NCBI GenBank assembly: GCA_951213105.1
Contig: OX578146.1
Span: 49,941,275-50,005,274 of the forward strand
Direction: 5' to 3'
DNA length: 64,000 nt
Source of the DNA: Amaurobius ferox
Taxonomy: Eukaryota; Arthropoda; Arachnida; Araneae; Amaurobiidae
Shown here: positions 34,336-46,148 of the stretch, in pieces
Numbering within the stretch: the first letter of the stretch is position 1
Layout: each line of letters opens with the position of its first letter
Notes under the pieces: generated by a model
Told to the model about the DNA's origin: nothing
Databases searched by the model: none
What the model saw: the letters and a program-made list of their open reading frames with translations, nothing else
Translations under genes and position numbers: made by a program

Positions 34336-35636
34336 CAAAGCTATTGGACACGTTCCTTTCATATATATATCAATTTTACTTCATTCTGCATATGCTTTTC
34401 AAATGTTTCGGATAAATTAAAATTATATGCATTAGTTTCAATAGATCTCATGCTTATAGTTTTTATGCATATTATGTTTGCTTGTTGTTTCACGAACTTC
34501 AGTTCGATATACTAACAATTTTTAGAGATAAAACTTACTTCTTATCGGAGAGTGAAAAGAAATATTTGATTTTTATTTTAGATTTTCTTTTACTTCTGTT
34601 CCAAATACATTTTGTCGACTTTAGTTGATTTACTAATACGTTCATTCGAAAAACTCGAATTGCAGAAAACATAGTTTGAACATAACATCTAGCTTATATA
34701 CAAATTTACTTTTACATGCAAACATGTAAAATATATTTCGTAAATAAACCTTAAATCAGTGTTTATACAACGTATTATGTAAGCCATGAAATAGTTTTTA
34801 CGAATCTTAAATATATATATACGTTTTTATTGATCTAACTTATAAAAAAAAAAGAAAACCAAGCCAACTTGTTATACCATTTTTTGTGTACTAACTCTAA
34901 ATCATTAAAATAATGGGAAGCAGTATCTAAATAACCTACAAGGGAAAAACTTAGAAAGATTATTCATATGAAACAGTGATATGTAAACATATATATCTTA
35001 TTCAACTTTATAAACAAAGTAGGCAAACATAGTTTAAAACATATCAGACATAACTATTAAAAAAAAAAAAAAAAAAACACCGCCGCAAACAAAATTCCCT
35101 GAAATTTTTCTGTCAAGGTTAGCACCGGGCTGATAGTCTCAAATGTTTTTAAATTTTGCATGATAGTTCAGACTACTGTAACCATCTGTCGCCTCTTATT
35201 CTAGTTACAATTGGATTAAAAATTACATTTTTGTATAACTAGGAGGTATATTTGTATAACTAGGACTTTTGTATAACTCGCTGAATAGGGGTCTATCTGC
35301 TCCTGACGCTCGTGAATCCCCAAAAATTAGCTAGCGATCGCTGAGCTCGGTTGGTGAGTTCTTTCGTTCTGCCTGCTACGTAAGCGTAATACGCCCATTG
35401 GGGGGGGGGGAGGGTCTGCCTCTTCTTCATTGGCACTCACCAACATCCGAAGACCACTTAGCGAATTCTATCAAACTGGCTGACGCACACGACCACCCTC
35501 GCGCTTCATTCTCCCTGCTCGCTAGTCCGTGTTTGTTGCTGCTCACTAACCACCGGAGCATGTTTCGCGAAATTTTTAGTCCCACCTGTTACACAGTTCA
35601 AAAGATTCAATCTATATTCTATCTAGTTCTAGATTT
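34336..35636. other. Unique DNA with homopolymer runs
   Basis: A run of A at 35060-35077 and a run of G at 35400-35411. Short frames only, none recognisable. Confidence 0.45.
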
Positions 35637-35850
35637 TGTTTTATATCAAAACCGGATATAAAGTTTCGTGAAATTTCATTAATATTTGTGGCAGCTATCC
35701 TGTATACAAATTGACCACAAGCAAACGGATAGATGGCCGTCACTTTGAAGAAAGTTCAGGAGGTCGTATAATATATATTGGCATCAAAATCTCGAAATAA
35801 AAATACTTTACACTATATTCTGTAGTATGAGAAAGTGAAAAATAAAAATA
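35637..35850 (-). mobile_element. HINE family C fragment
   Basis: Inverted C blocks AAACCGGATATAAAGTTTCG, GTGGCAGCTATCCTGTATAC, TATATATTGGCATCAAAATC and a degraded hairpin ending GTATGAGAAAGTGAAAAAT. Confidence 0.65.
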
Positions 35851-35894
35851 ATTAATACAAATATTATTTACATTTGTAATTAGAAAACCCAAAT

Positions 35895-36720
35895 TTTTAC
35901 TTTCTCGTGCTGTGGCATATAGTATAGAGAAAGTATTATTTTCACGAAAATTTTTGATTTCGAGATTTTGATACCAATATATGTTTTAGGATCTCCTGAA
36001 CACTTTGTGATTATTTTCATAGTGTTATCTGTCCGTCTATCTATCTGTGGTTCATTTCTTGTGTATACACGATAGCTGCCACAAGCATTAATGGATTTCC
36101 ACGAAATTTTGCATCCGGTTTTGTTACCAAAAAATCTTAAACTAGATAGAATGTTTTGAAATTCGAGCAAATTTCATATTTTCATCACATGGCAGAATAG
36201 GACAAAATGTGACATAATTATACATAAAAGGGTTAATTTATGGATCAATGATAACAAAACTTAACAATTTCAATCATTGTAGCAGGAAATAGCTTCGATA
36301 CAATTTTTGTGCTCGTGATGTCTTAAGTCCCCCTCTGAGAGTTGTTTTTTAGACCCAGACCGTTCGACCTACCAGAAAGGTGTAAGGCAACTCTTTGGAC
36401 GGCCGGGAAGAGCCACCCAATTTAGACCGGAACCCAGTGGGGGAGGCATCCACAGGGACCGTACCCTCCTTCCCCTACAACCAACCTCTCGGAAGGACTT
36501 ACGGACCCACATGTTTAACGTGATCGTACTCCGTGTGAACACGGCGGTAGTTTTGGCAGCGGGGGGAATAGAACCTGGGCCTACCAAGCGCAATTCCTGC
36601 GCGCTAATCACTGGGCTACCGCGCCCTCCCCCTCTGAGGGTGTACATTTTCAAACTTAATATCAATCGAACGATTTTTTAAGCCTTTTAAAAGGAAGGAT
36701 AACATGCTAAAAGTCAGAAT
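35895..36720 (+). mobile_element. HINE family C copy carrying a SINE
   Basis: Begins TTTTTACTTTCTCGTGCTGT...AGAGAAAGTATT, then ATATATGTTTTAGGATCTCC, CTGTCCGTCTATCTATCTGT and CGATAGCTGCCACAAGCATT. It continues after the SINE (36340-36626) with the TTAATATCAATCGAACGATT block. Non-coding. Confidence 0.7.
36340..36626 (-). mobile_element. tRNA-derived SINE, full length, in HINE C
   Basis: Reverse-oriented SINE from the tail (GTTGTTTTTTAGACCCAGAC) to the head (CTGGGCTACCGCGCCC). TCCCCCTCTGAG is duplicated at 36328-36339 and 36627-36638. The reverse frame at 36369-36665 is the usual open frame of this SINE and not a gene. Confidence 0.9.
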
Positions 36721-39532
36721 TTTAATATTAGAGGAGTTAGAGAAACTTGCTTGTTCCTTTATCTCAAAACTCATATTTTAAATAATGAAATGAATGCAAA
36801 ATTGATTTATAAATAAATTAGTTTGAGCTGAGTTGTATGACTCATAAAAATAGAGAGAGTTAGTCTCTTTTTCTTCCATGGTATAACCAGTAATTGAAAA
36901 TTTAAAATAAAAAGTTTGAGGCATTAAATTTGATGCATTCGTTGTTGGGGGTTTTCTAAGGGAGCGTAAATTAATTGCATTTTGTTAATGGTTGGTATAG
37001 TATGTGTGATTTGGCAGGAATAATAAATAATTATATTTAATGGAAAGGTGTTTGACTTACATGGATAAACGCGAAGTGGATGGGGGGTAAATATTTTGCA
37101 ACTTTATGAATAACGGATCTGAGATAATCTTTTACAACTTTGTCTCATCTTATGACAGGTATATCCTTTCAGTAGTTCATAAAAAATTTATGACAGGTTG
37201 TGCTATATAGCTTCATGGCAACTTTGATATTCATTTTAAGCCATTATATATTTGATATCTGAATATTTTTATTTTACAGTCATTAAAAATACCCCCGTAA
37301 CCATTTTCAAAAGGATCACTCAATGAATACTATTTTTCTTTTTGTATCATTTAAAACAGAATTGTGATTGAAGTGCACTTTTTAAAAGACTGATATTAAA
37401 ATTTATATTTGAGCTTAAAAAACGGTTTTTTAGCAAATGCGTTTTTAACGACCATAACCATTGTTCAGTATTCGGGAAAATTTGCTATTGTTAGATAAAT
37501 TCACTGAATGGGAAATATAGTTTTGGAAACTAAAAATAATGTCCATTAATTGGAGGTATTATGAATGAGGCTCTTGAAATGCCTGTAATTTCAGGAGATT
37601 TTGCTGACACCGTTTTTAAATGCACATCGAATGCCAGTGTCTATTGATAGAATATTAGCAGGTTGTCTCGTTCATTTTTTCACCCATGGTAACATTTCTT
37701 GACGAGATGTGACGTCACTATTAGCCCTTTCAATCTGTGGACCAGCGGCGCTTCGTAGAAAATCATTGGAAAACAGCACAGTTTTATTTAAAAATTTATC
37801 ACTTTAACTCATATTTCCTCATCGTCCTAAAAATAAGACAGTGCACACAAGTGGTCTTTATATAAATTCTTTTGCATATTTTAATTCAATTTAAAGACTA
37901 TATATTGTTTAAGAATGATTAACTTTGTAATTATTTGCCTTTGTCGCAAGTTTAAATTAATGTTGGATATTTGTTATTAATTTTTTTAAATGGCGATTCT
38001 TGCAGATTTTTTTTTACATTTTCAACACACAAGATTTTGAAAGTTTGGGCTCCAAGAAAAAACATATATATAAATTTATTAAGGTAATATTCCGTACTTT
38101 TATACCAGTAAAAAAGGATTGTCAAATAAAATTATCTAGAGGGTGAACTATTGTCCTATTTTTAGGACAGCCTGCACCGATCAAACTAATAAACATTTAA
38201 GTTTTTCGATTTTATGTGTATACATAGGCTTAGAGAAACACACATTTAAAATTTTATAAGAAAAATATTCATTTTTTCAATGCTTGGTACAATATGCGGT
38301 AAACATCAACGAGATAGATGAAATGTTACCTAAAATAATGTGCTGTCTCTAAAATATGACAAATGAACTCAAATTTATTCAAAACGGACTAAATTGCAGT
38401 AATTAACGGATGATGGAGACATAAACAGCAGTTTGCCACATGTTATACCAAGACAATGATATGAATTTTCGGGATGATTTTGAAATATAAAATTTTCTAC
38501 GGACCTTGAGGGTCTATAACGCACAATTTTAACACTAGAACAAAATGAGTCTCTGCGCAGAACAATGACCCCTAAAACCATCCCCTTAGCGATACCACTG
38601 AGGCTTCATAAACAAGTTTTTACACCCCAAAACTGTTTTCTTAAGAAATCAAAATTTCCTCCGCTTCCGTTTCTTTAATTGAATATCCCGACGTAAGTAA
38701 AAGTGTAAACAATGAAAAGGTTTTAACACTTTGCGCGGAAAAAGTTCAGAACCCGACAGCTATTTGGGTTATGCGGAAAAACTGTTGACTTATTGCAACA
38801 CCAGCAACACTTAAAACAATTTCGCCAGTTATACCCGCCTTCTCCTACGCGTAAATTACGGAATCCTGACAAGCCACGGCCTACTAAAGCAACCACGCTA
38901 AAAATACACCAACTCAGCCCACAATAGATCAATCCAGGAGGGAAACTTCCCAAGACTGGCGCATGATGGAATCAGCGACTCGGGTCAGCAGAGCCCCAGC
39001 CAGTGGCGTAGTGTGTTTCTGGGCCACTGACCTCAGAGAACTGAAAGTGTTATGGGGAAAGGGAATGCGATGTGTGTGTGTGACTTGGCTGAGCTTCCTC
39101 CTGGGTCATTCCGCTTGATTTTGAACGCAGCATTCCACTCCCTCTCATGTCTATAAGGTTATTCGGGTCGTTCACACGAGATGACTTGCTTCCTACCTCT
39201 TCACTTAGCTGGAGAACTATTACGCTTAATTTTCCTTACCAGCGATCACGCTTCCATTGCAAATAGCAGCATCCATGGACCGGTTTTGCACTTATTAGAA
39301 GTTCGTCATGATGGAATGGAATAGCCTATATCTGCAATGACAGCAAGAAAACTAGCCATGTTACAATCTTGAGAACTTTTATGGATACCGATATATCTTG
39401 CTTGACCAGACAACCAGCATAAAATTTTATAAGATTGAACTCTGAATGGACGAGGCTTAAACTGTTGGTTCATAGAAGCTGTCATCTGGAAGGAAAATGC
39501 TACAATTTTTGATCAAATTACACAGTGACGGC
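36721..39532. other. 2.8 kb of apparently unique DNA
   Basis: Longest stretch without a repeat I recognise. AT-rich, with no frame above 80 codons, no splice-supported exon chain and no RNA gene that I can see. 38650-39250 is less AT-rich than its surroundings but holds no identifiable motif. Confidence 0.45.
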
Positions 39533-39755
39533 TAGTGACTTCAGGAATGGGTGAAGCAGGTTCAGTGGTGGAATTCTCCCTCCTACTCGGCACCGAGCAT
39601 CATCAAAACAGATCGCGCTACTGGCACAAGTGTTGTCAAATATTATCTAAAATAGCCCACTGAGTCTGAAAAATTCGCCAAATCATAATAACAACCCATT
39701 CAGCCAATAACTTTAAGTAAAGCATCTTGCTTCACCTCACGAGCTGCCACTGAAA
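39533..39755. repeat. Unnamed dispersed repeat E, copy 2
   Basis: Matches 25870-26115 in the same orientation through GAGCATCATCAAAACAGATC, GTGTTGTCAAATATTATCTA and AATAACAACCCATTCAGCC. It lacks the poly-C run of copy 1. Confidence 0.7.
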
Positions 39756-40089
39756 TTACATAGTACCAAGAAAAGTGCTTACAAATAGGATTTAAAGCAT
39801 ATAACAAAACATTTGAAAGAAGTTTGAATTTATAATCCCGGTCACGTCGTCCGCCTCTTAAGACTTTTAATCCTGCCTACCACCACTTAGTTTTGAATCT
39901 CTTGGTTATTGCAGAATTCATGAGTTCTTTCGAAACGAAATGGTCCGTGCCTGATATAATAAGAGTGATTTTATAAGACAATAAGAACAATACAATACAG
40001 AATAATTTAACAATGACGGCAGCGACATGTCTAAGAATTATATATGAAAGGATAACATTTTATAATAAAAGTATTTTATTTTGATCACA

Positions 40090-40395
40090 CCATTAAGACG
40101 TTGAAATTACATAAAAACCAGAGCGCTTTCAGTCGTTATAAATGATGATGAACATTTAACGTCTGAAAGTTTAACGTTTCACATTTTACGTTCTGAACAT
40201 TTAACGTTTTCACGAAAATTTTCAATTTCAAGATTTTGATGCGAATATATGTTTTAGCACCTCCTAAGCACGTTTTGACTATGTTTGGAGTGATGTCCGC
40301 CGCTCTGTCTGTCTGCGATCTATTTCTTGTGCACATGATTGCTTTCAGATGTTAATAATGATGGGCGTTTAACGCCTGAAAGCATTCTGTCTATT
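40090..40395. mobile_element. PLE end remnants in inverted arrangement
   Basis: At the left, on the minus strand, GAAAGCGCTCTGGTTTTTAT, the stem III/I half of the hammerhead seen elsewhere. At the right, on the plus strand, AATGATGGGCGTTTAACGCC then TGAAAGCATTCTG. Between them lies a family C fragment (40200-40335, ATATATGTTTTAGCACCTCC, CTGTCTGTCTGCGATCTATT). Heavily decayed; limits approximate. Confidence 0.45.
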
Positions 40396-41470
40396 TTCTC
40401 ATACTATAAGATAAGAGAAAGTATTGTTTTCGCAAATGTTTTCAATTTCGATATCTTAATGCCAATGTAGGTTTTGGAACCTCCTGAACACGTTTAGACT
40501 ATTTATAGAGTGATATCCGTCTGTCTGTGATCAATTTCTTGTGTATACGATAGCTGTCATAAATAATAATGAATTTTCATGAAATTTTATATCCGGCTTT
40601 GTAATTGAAATTGTTATCGAATTCTTTGAAATTCAAACGAAACCTTCGAAATTATATATTTTTTAACATGACAGCATAAGACAAAATTTTACATAATTAT
40701 GCATACAAGGGGTTACTTACAGCTCAATGATCACGAAATTTAACAGTTTTAGTCATTGTAGTGAAAAGAAAATCTTCGATAGTTTTTTTACTTTCCCTGC
40801 AATACATGGTAATGTATAGGGAAAGTATTGGAATCATGTCGAAAATCGCAACTCGAGTTTTCGACGGATCTACACGTTTCAAGACCTCTAGAATACGAAA
40901 AAACCATTTTTAGCGTGACGTCTGTGTATGTGTCTGTCTGTCTGTGCGTCTGTCTGTGCAGATTTTGTATCCACTGTAACTAAAAAACTAATTGACCGAA
41001 TTTCAAAAAATTTGGTAGGTAAGTCACTTGTAGGCGAGTCTGGTGCTGATTAGTTTTGGATATGATTCGGGATAAAAGAACCCGCCTTTTTTTGCGAAAT
41101 GGGCCGCAAAAATCGTCAAAATCTATACTAAAGAACTACGTATGCTCAAATATATCCATTAAATGCTTGTTTAATACGTAATTTTTAACGAAGAAAAGAA
41201 TAAGACTAACCCCATTACACTAGAACCAGCCGTTCTCGAGATATTTTAGTTTTTCGTATTTTCTCTACACCACCTTTGAAAATAAGTCCGGTTACCGAAT
41301 GAGAAAGAAAATTGAATTAAAAGTGAAATAAATTTAATTAAAATAAAGAGAACGTGGATATAAGTCTGTAGGGAAAGTCATGTGCTGCCCACATCAGATT
41401 TTTATGTTTGTGATGACATTAGCCCCTCTTTCGTGGGCAGACACGTTACCTTCCGCGCGCCGTTTAATTT
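40378..41470 (+). mobile_element. HINE family C copy split by a B element
   Basis: Hairpin CTCATACTATAAGATAAGAGAAAG, then GTAGGTTTTGGAACCTCCTG, GTGTATACGATAGCTGTCAT and TCAATGATCACGAAATTTAA up to CTTCGATAGTTTTTTT. After B (40788-41404) it resumes TGTTTGTGATGACATTAGCC, as in other C copies. Confidence 0.7.
40788..41404 (+). mobile_element. HINE family B copy nested in C
   Basis: Complete and well preserved: ACTTTCCCTGCAATACATGG hairpin start, GCAACTCGAGTTTTCGACGG, the CTGTCTGTCTGTGCG tract, AACCGAATGAGAAAGAA and the end GTAGGGAAAGTCATGTGCTG plus CCCACATCAGATTTTT. The insertion point is a T tract; no TSD can be distinguished. Confidence 0.85.
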
Positions 41471-41812
41471 TGTCGAATGCTGTCATGTTAAGGAAATATA
41501 AAATTTCAAATAAATGTCGAAATTTTCGCTCGAATTAAAACAACTCTATCTAATTACATATTTTTCGTTAACAAAGTCAAATAAAAGTTTCGTGGAAATC
41601 CAAAATTGTTTGTGGCAGCTATCGCGTATACAAGAAATCAACCGCAGGTCGATCAGGACATCACTCCAAACATAGTCAAAACGTATTCAGGAGATCCTGA
41701 AACATATATTGGCATCAAAATCTTGAAAAAAAATAAAAATCTTGAAATCTTGAGAAAATTTTTGTGAAAACAATACTTTCTCAATACTACGTATGAGAAA
41801 GTAAATATATTT
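41471..41812 (-). mobile_element. HINE family C copy, opposite orientation
   Basis: TTTCGTGGAAATCCAAAATT, GTGGCAGCTATCGCGTATAC, AACATATATTGGCATCAAAA and the hairpin ACTTTCTCAATACTACGTAT...GAGAAAGTA. It abuts the end of the C copy to its left. Confidence 0.7.
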
Positions 41813-41898
41813 AAAAAAATCTTGTTATTTTACATAAAATGCGACGAAATGGTTTCGACCGGTCGACCGAGCCCATTTTGTCTTTCTGCCTTCGGGTT

Positions 41899-42560
41899 TA
41901 ACAGCATTTTTTTTTCACAGTGACGTAAGATTTACGTCACACTGTGACTTCGGGACGTCACAAGACGTCACAGTACGTCTCGGTAATGTCATATTGAGGT
42001 CACAGCGAAGTCATTTTGGTCATTTTCATGGTCGTTTGTGACGTCGCATATTAACTTGTTTGTGACGTCACATTGTAATTGCCGGGGGCGCGGTAGCCAA
42101 TTGGTTAGCGCGCTGGAGTTGCACTCGGTAGGCCCGGGTTCGATTCCAGCCACTGCCAAAACTGCCGCCGTGTTCATGCGGAGTACGATCACGTTAAACA
42201 TGTGGGTCCGAAAGTCCTTCCGAGAGGTTGGTGGTAGGGGAAGGAGGGTACGGTCCCTGTGGATGCCTCCCCCACTGGGTTCCGGTCTAAATTGGGTGGC
42301 ACTTCCCGACCGTCCAAACAGTTACCTTACACCTTTCTGGTAGGTCGGACGGTCTGGGTTTCAACAACAACAACTGTAATGTCGTCACATTGTTACGTGT
42401 TAATTAAATTGTGGAAACGTCACAGAATGTAGTCACAATGAAGTTACAAAATTACTAATACGTAGCGCCGTATAGAAGTCACAAATATGATGTCACATTG
42501 TGACCCAGGTGTCGCGTGACTACAACGTCACAGTCACACATGTGACTATCTTTGCTGTGA
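41899..42560. mobile_element. GTGACG-rich MITE, copy 1 (SINE inside)
   Basis: Ends are TAACAGCATTTTTTTTTCAC and the complement of TCACAGCAAAGATAGTCACA, giving a short T(A/C)ACAGCA inverted repeat. The flanks share GGGTT. The interior is full of GTGACGTCAC-type motifs that pair with each other. Sequence without the SINE matches the reverse complement of 48423-49090. No coding capacity. Superfamily unknown. Confidence 0.75.
42084..42374 (+). mobile_element. tRNA-derived SINE, full length, in the MITE
   Basis: Head GGGGGCGCGGTAGCCAATTG with B box GGTTCGATTCC, then the GCGGAGTACGATCACGTTAA body and a (CAA)n tail. The head lacks a stable complete cloverleaf, as usual for SINEs. The 101-codon frame across it recurs in every copy of this SINE and is not a gene. 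Confidence 0.9.
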
Positions 42561-42829
42561 GGGTTGGTTCTCTTGTACTGACGAAGGAGATCAAACGTAT
42601 CTCCAAAACAGCTGGTATGCTTCATAATTATTTTATTTGTGAGTAAATGCATTACACAAATTCACAAGTTTTATAAATTAAATTAAGTGAAGTGCAACTC
42701 AACTCGACTTTCTCATGCTAGAATCCATTTTCTCCCCTTCCAATTTCACAAGAAATTTTTTGAAAATTCGATATCATGGGTCAATTTGATTACAATTATA
42801 GCATGTTACCCTTCACGTTAAAAGTTTTT

Positions 42830-43335
42830 TAAACAAATTCGATTGATACCATTCTTGACAATGTACCTCCAGGAGAAGGGGAAACTTGTCCTCGAAGGAT
42901 GGGGGGGGGGGGGGGGGGGGGGGTTAATGACGTCACGAAATAAAAATATTTTTCAAACAATGATTGACATTTAAAAAATTATTTTTCACAACAATGATTG
43001 AAACTATCAAGTCTCGTGATGATTGACCATAAATAAACCCTTTTATACATAATTATGTCCAATTTTGCCCTACGCTGCTATATGTTAGAAAAATATATAG
43101 CTTAGAATAAATTTCGAAATTTTCGCTCGAATTTCAATCTGTTTTCACCTAATTACAGATTTTCTAATAACAAAGTTTATAAATCCATTAATATTTATCA
43201 CCGCTATCGTGTACACAAGAAATCGCCCACATAGAGCCAGACAGACGAACATCACTCCAAAACACAGTTAAAACGTGTTCAGAGGGTCTTAAAGCATATA
43301 TTGGCATCAAAATCTCGAATTTGAACATTTTTGTC
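42830..43335 (-). mobile_element. HINE family C copy, with poly-G run
   Basis: Inverted C blocks GATTGATACCATTCTTGACA, ATGACGTCACGAAATAAAAA, TAATTATGTCCAATTTTGCC and TATATTGGCATCAAAATCTC. A run of about 22 G at 42901-42922 interrupts it. Confidence 0.65.
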
Positions 43336-43402
43336 CTCCCGGTCGTCCAAACAGATACCTTACACTTTCGAGTAGGTCGGACGATCTAGGTTGAAGAAGA
43401 AG
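43336..43402 (+). mobile_element. 5'-truncated SINE tail
   Basis: CCGGTCGTCCAAACAGATAC, CTTACACTTTCGAGTAGGTC, GGACGATCTAGGTT then GAAGAAGAAGAAG. The tail type matches the SINE at 20322-20603. Confidence 0.7.
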
Positions 43403-44394
43403 AAGATCAATTTGTAAGAATATTCCAATCTTTGATGCTATCTCACAAATTCAAGATTTGTTAGTTTGTAGCTATGCAAATCTTGTGTGGAACACATCAG
43501 AATTTTAGAAATATATTCATAGTACGTATTGTTGTGACACGTCACAACACTTTTACTTTATTATTCAAAATTAACATTTTTATAAATCATTAAATATTTT
43601 TTTTTAATTATTTTAATTTTAATTATTTAAATTTTATCTTTATTTTATTATTCTAAATTTATTTTATTCAAAATTATTTTATTCTAGTTATTCATTAAAA
43701 CTCTGCAATAATATTAAATAACATTCATAATTGCTTTCATGCTTATCGATACTTATATCGATTGCTTTCATGCTAAATCGGGGTTCATGCTAAGCCGTGT
43801 AAATTTCGTAAACTAAAATAATTGTCTGGCACTCAGTCTTTGATCTCCATGGTTGAGCGCTAGTTTAGATTTTTGTGAAATGGCAACAAAGCGAACGCTT
43901 TCAGCCTACCGCAGCGTGCCAAGACTGAGCGGGAATTCTCTTTATTGTGAGAAAACGCTGGATCAGTCCCTCTAAAATTTTTTTGTCAAGTAGGTGGTGT
44001 AGTTTTAAAGAGGGGGAGTGCTTAGGCACTCCTTGCTCGAACCATTTTCTTTTTCTGTATGTGTTTTGAAACATCCTTGATCATCAAAGCTCCAGGTATA
44101 CTAAAATACTAATAGTTTTCTTAGTGAATCAAAACATAAAGATCAGCCAGAAAGTGTGATTATATATATATATTTTTTGTTTTTTTTTAATCTTTCCCTA
44201 GTGATTGCGTGAATATAATTCCAAGAAAGAAATTTGCACCTCCTCAGACAACTATGTGTATCTGCTTGCAATTATGGATAGAATTTGGAAAAAAATCAGT
44301 GAGTCTAGTGAGAGAGTGTGCTAAAATGCAAAAATTTGTAGCACAGTTATTTCTTCTTCTAAAATATGTGTATCAAAGTTTATGGGGCTGATGA
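43403..44394. other. Unique AT-rich DNA
   Basis: 43560-43700 is a simple TTATTTTAATT-rich stretch and 44161-44176 a TA microsatellite. No gene seen. Confidence 0.45.
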
Positions 44395-44483
44395 TGCTTG
44401 CCTGAGCTCTGGGGAGTTAAGAATTACATATGCTGATTTTTCCATTTTAAATCTATGTGTTGTTTCACAAGTACAATATACAT
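44395..44483 (+). repeat. Third, partial copy of the palindrome arm
   Basis: GAGTTAAGAATTACATATGC, TGATTTTTCCATTTTAAATC and TATGTGTTGTTTCACAAGTA match 45688-45757 with several differences. This copy is older than the palindrome; it suggests the arm sequence is itself a repeat. Confidence 0.65.
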
Positions 44484-45090
44484 AAGAGGCTTTAATTAAG
44501 TAATAGTGGCTTTAATTTAGAATATCAATAAAAATTGCGTTGTGAATTAATAATATAAAAAAAAAAATCCATCTTTGCATGTGAGCGCCTAAAAAAAAAA
44601 AAAAAAAAAAAAATTACAAATACATAAGAGGCTTTAATTAAGAGTTACAATTACATCACCAAATCCTTACCTTAGATCTTGACCTAAATTTCAAATCAAT
44701 GAAAAGAAAGTATTAAAACAAAATTATGTGATAAATTGTTCATGAATCACTCTCAGTTACAAGTGTCAATGTTCTTCATTTATTTTTTTATCAAAATGCA
44801 TCTCTATGTGCAAGTATAAAGATAAATAATGTATTCAGCTCTTAAGATAAGAATTTCAAAGTGTAATTTTTATATAATCATTCGTGCACTAATGCAAAAT
44901 AAATATATACATATATATATATAAATGCAATATTGTACTTTTGAAACAACACATAAATTTAAAATGGAAAATTCAGCATATTTAATTCTTAACTCCTCAG
45001 AGCACTGACATCAAAACATGTTTTCACTTTATGAGAAAATCTCATATGCAGAAGAAAAAAACATGTAGTTGCAATATTGTACTTGTTGTT

Positions 45091-45365
45091 GTTGTTGTTG
45101 AAACCCAGACCGTCCGACCTACCAGAAAGGTGTAAGGTAACTGTTTGGACGGTCGGGAAGTGCCACCCAATTTAGACCGGAACCCAGTGGGGGAGGCATC
45201 CACAGGGACCGTACCCTCCTTCCCCTAACACCAACCTCTCGGAAGGACTTTCGGACCAACATGTTTAACGTGATCGTACTCCGCATGAACACGGCGGCAG
45301 TTTTGGCAGTGGCTGGAATCGAACCCGGGCCTACCGAGTGCAACTCCAGCGCGCTAACCAATGGC
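45091..45365 (-). mobile_element. SINE in left palindrome arm
   Basis: Reverse orientation from AACCCAGACCGTCCGACCTA to the head GCGCGCTAACCAATGG. Almost full length, missing the first few bases of the tRNA-like head. Confidence 0.85.
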
Positions 45366-45371
45366 TTTAAT

Positions 45372-45605
45372 TCAGCCACTGCCAAAACTGCCGCCGTGTT
45401 CATGCGGAGTACGATCACGTTAAACATGTGGGTCCGAAAGTCCTTCCGAGAGGTTGGTGGTAGGGGAAGGAGGGTACGGTCCCTGTGGATGCCTCCCCCA
45501 CTGGGTTCCGGTCTAAATTGGGTGGCACTTCCCGACCGTCCAAACAGTTACCTTACACCTTTCTGGTAGGTCGGACGGTCTGGGTTTCAACAACAACAAC
45601 AACAA
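45372..45605 (+). mobile_element. SINE in right palindrome arm, head missing
   Basis: Starts within the SINE at CAGCCACTGCCAAAACTGCC and runs to a (CAA)n tail. It lacks the ~60-bp tRNA-like head. Its sequence mirrors the left-arm SINE, so it is a duplicate and not a separate insertion. Confidence 0.85.
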
Positions 45606-46148
45606 GTACAATATTGCAACTACATGTTTTTTCTTCTGCATATGAGATTTTCTCATAAAGTGAAAACATGTTTTGATGTCAGTGCTCTGAGGAGTTAAGA
45701 ATTAAATATGCTGATTTTTCCATTTTAAATTTATGTGTTGTTTCAAAAGTACAATATTGCATTTATATATATATATATGTATATATTTATTTTGCATTAG
45801 TGCACGAATGATTATATAAAAATTACACTTTGAAATTCTTATCTTAAGAGCTGAATACATTATTTATCTTTATACTTGCACATAGAGATGCATTTTGATA
45901 AAAAAATAAATGAAGAACATTGACACTTGTAACTGAGAGTGATTCATGAACAATTTATCACATAATTTTGTTTTAATACTTTCTTTTCATTGATTTGAAA
46001 TTTAGGTCAAGATCTAAGGTAAGGATTTGGTGATGTAATTGTAACTCTTAATTAAAGCCTCTTATGTATTTGTAATTTTTAGGCGCTCACATGCAAAGAT
46101 GGATTTTTTTATATTATTAATTCACAACGCAATTTTTATTGATATTCT

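Larger units (their letters stand above)
44519..46148. repeat. 1.6-kb near-perfect palindrome
   Basis: The left arm (44519-45313) and right arm (45374-46148) are inverted complements through their whole length, including a TA microsatellite, unique AT-rich DNA and most of a SINE. The only large difference is a 23-A run in the left arm (44591-44613) that is 5 T in the right. The 60-bp centre is the SINE head, present only in the left-arm copy, plus CTTTAATT. Near identity means a very recent inverted duplication or an assembly/sequencing artefact. Confidence 0.9.

Noticed and set aside
40118..40150. Complete hammerhead on the minus strand
   Set aside because: Only the GAAA/stem III/stem I half matches; the CUGAUGA segment is not in a pairable position.
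42038..42343. Recurrent ~100-codon frame (RSTITLNMWVRKSFREV...) at 36369, 42038, 45119, 45261, 48385, 58111
   Set aside because: It is the accidental reading frame of the SINE body, present in every copy regardless of context and partly on tRNA-like sequence.
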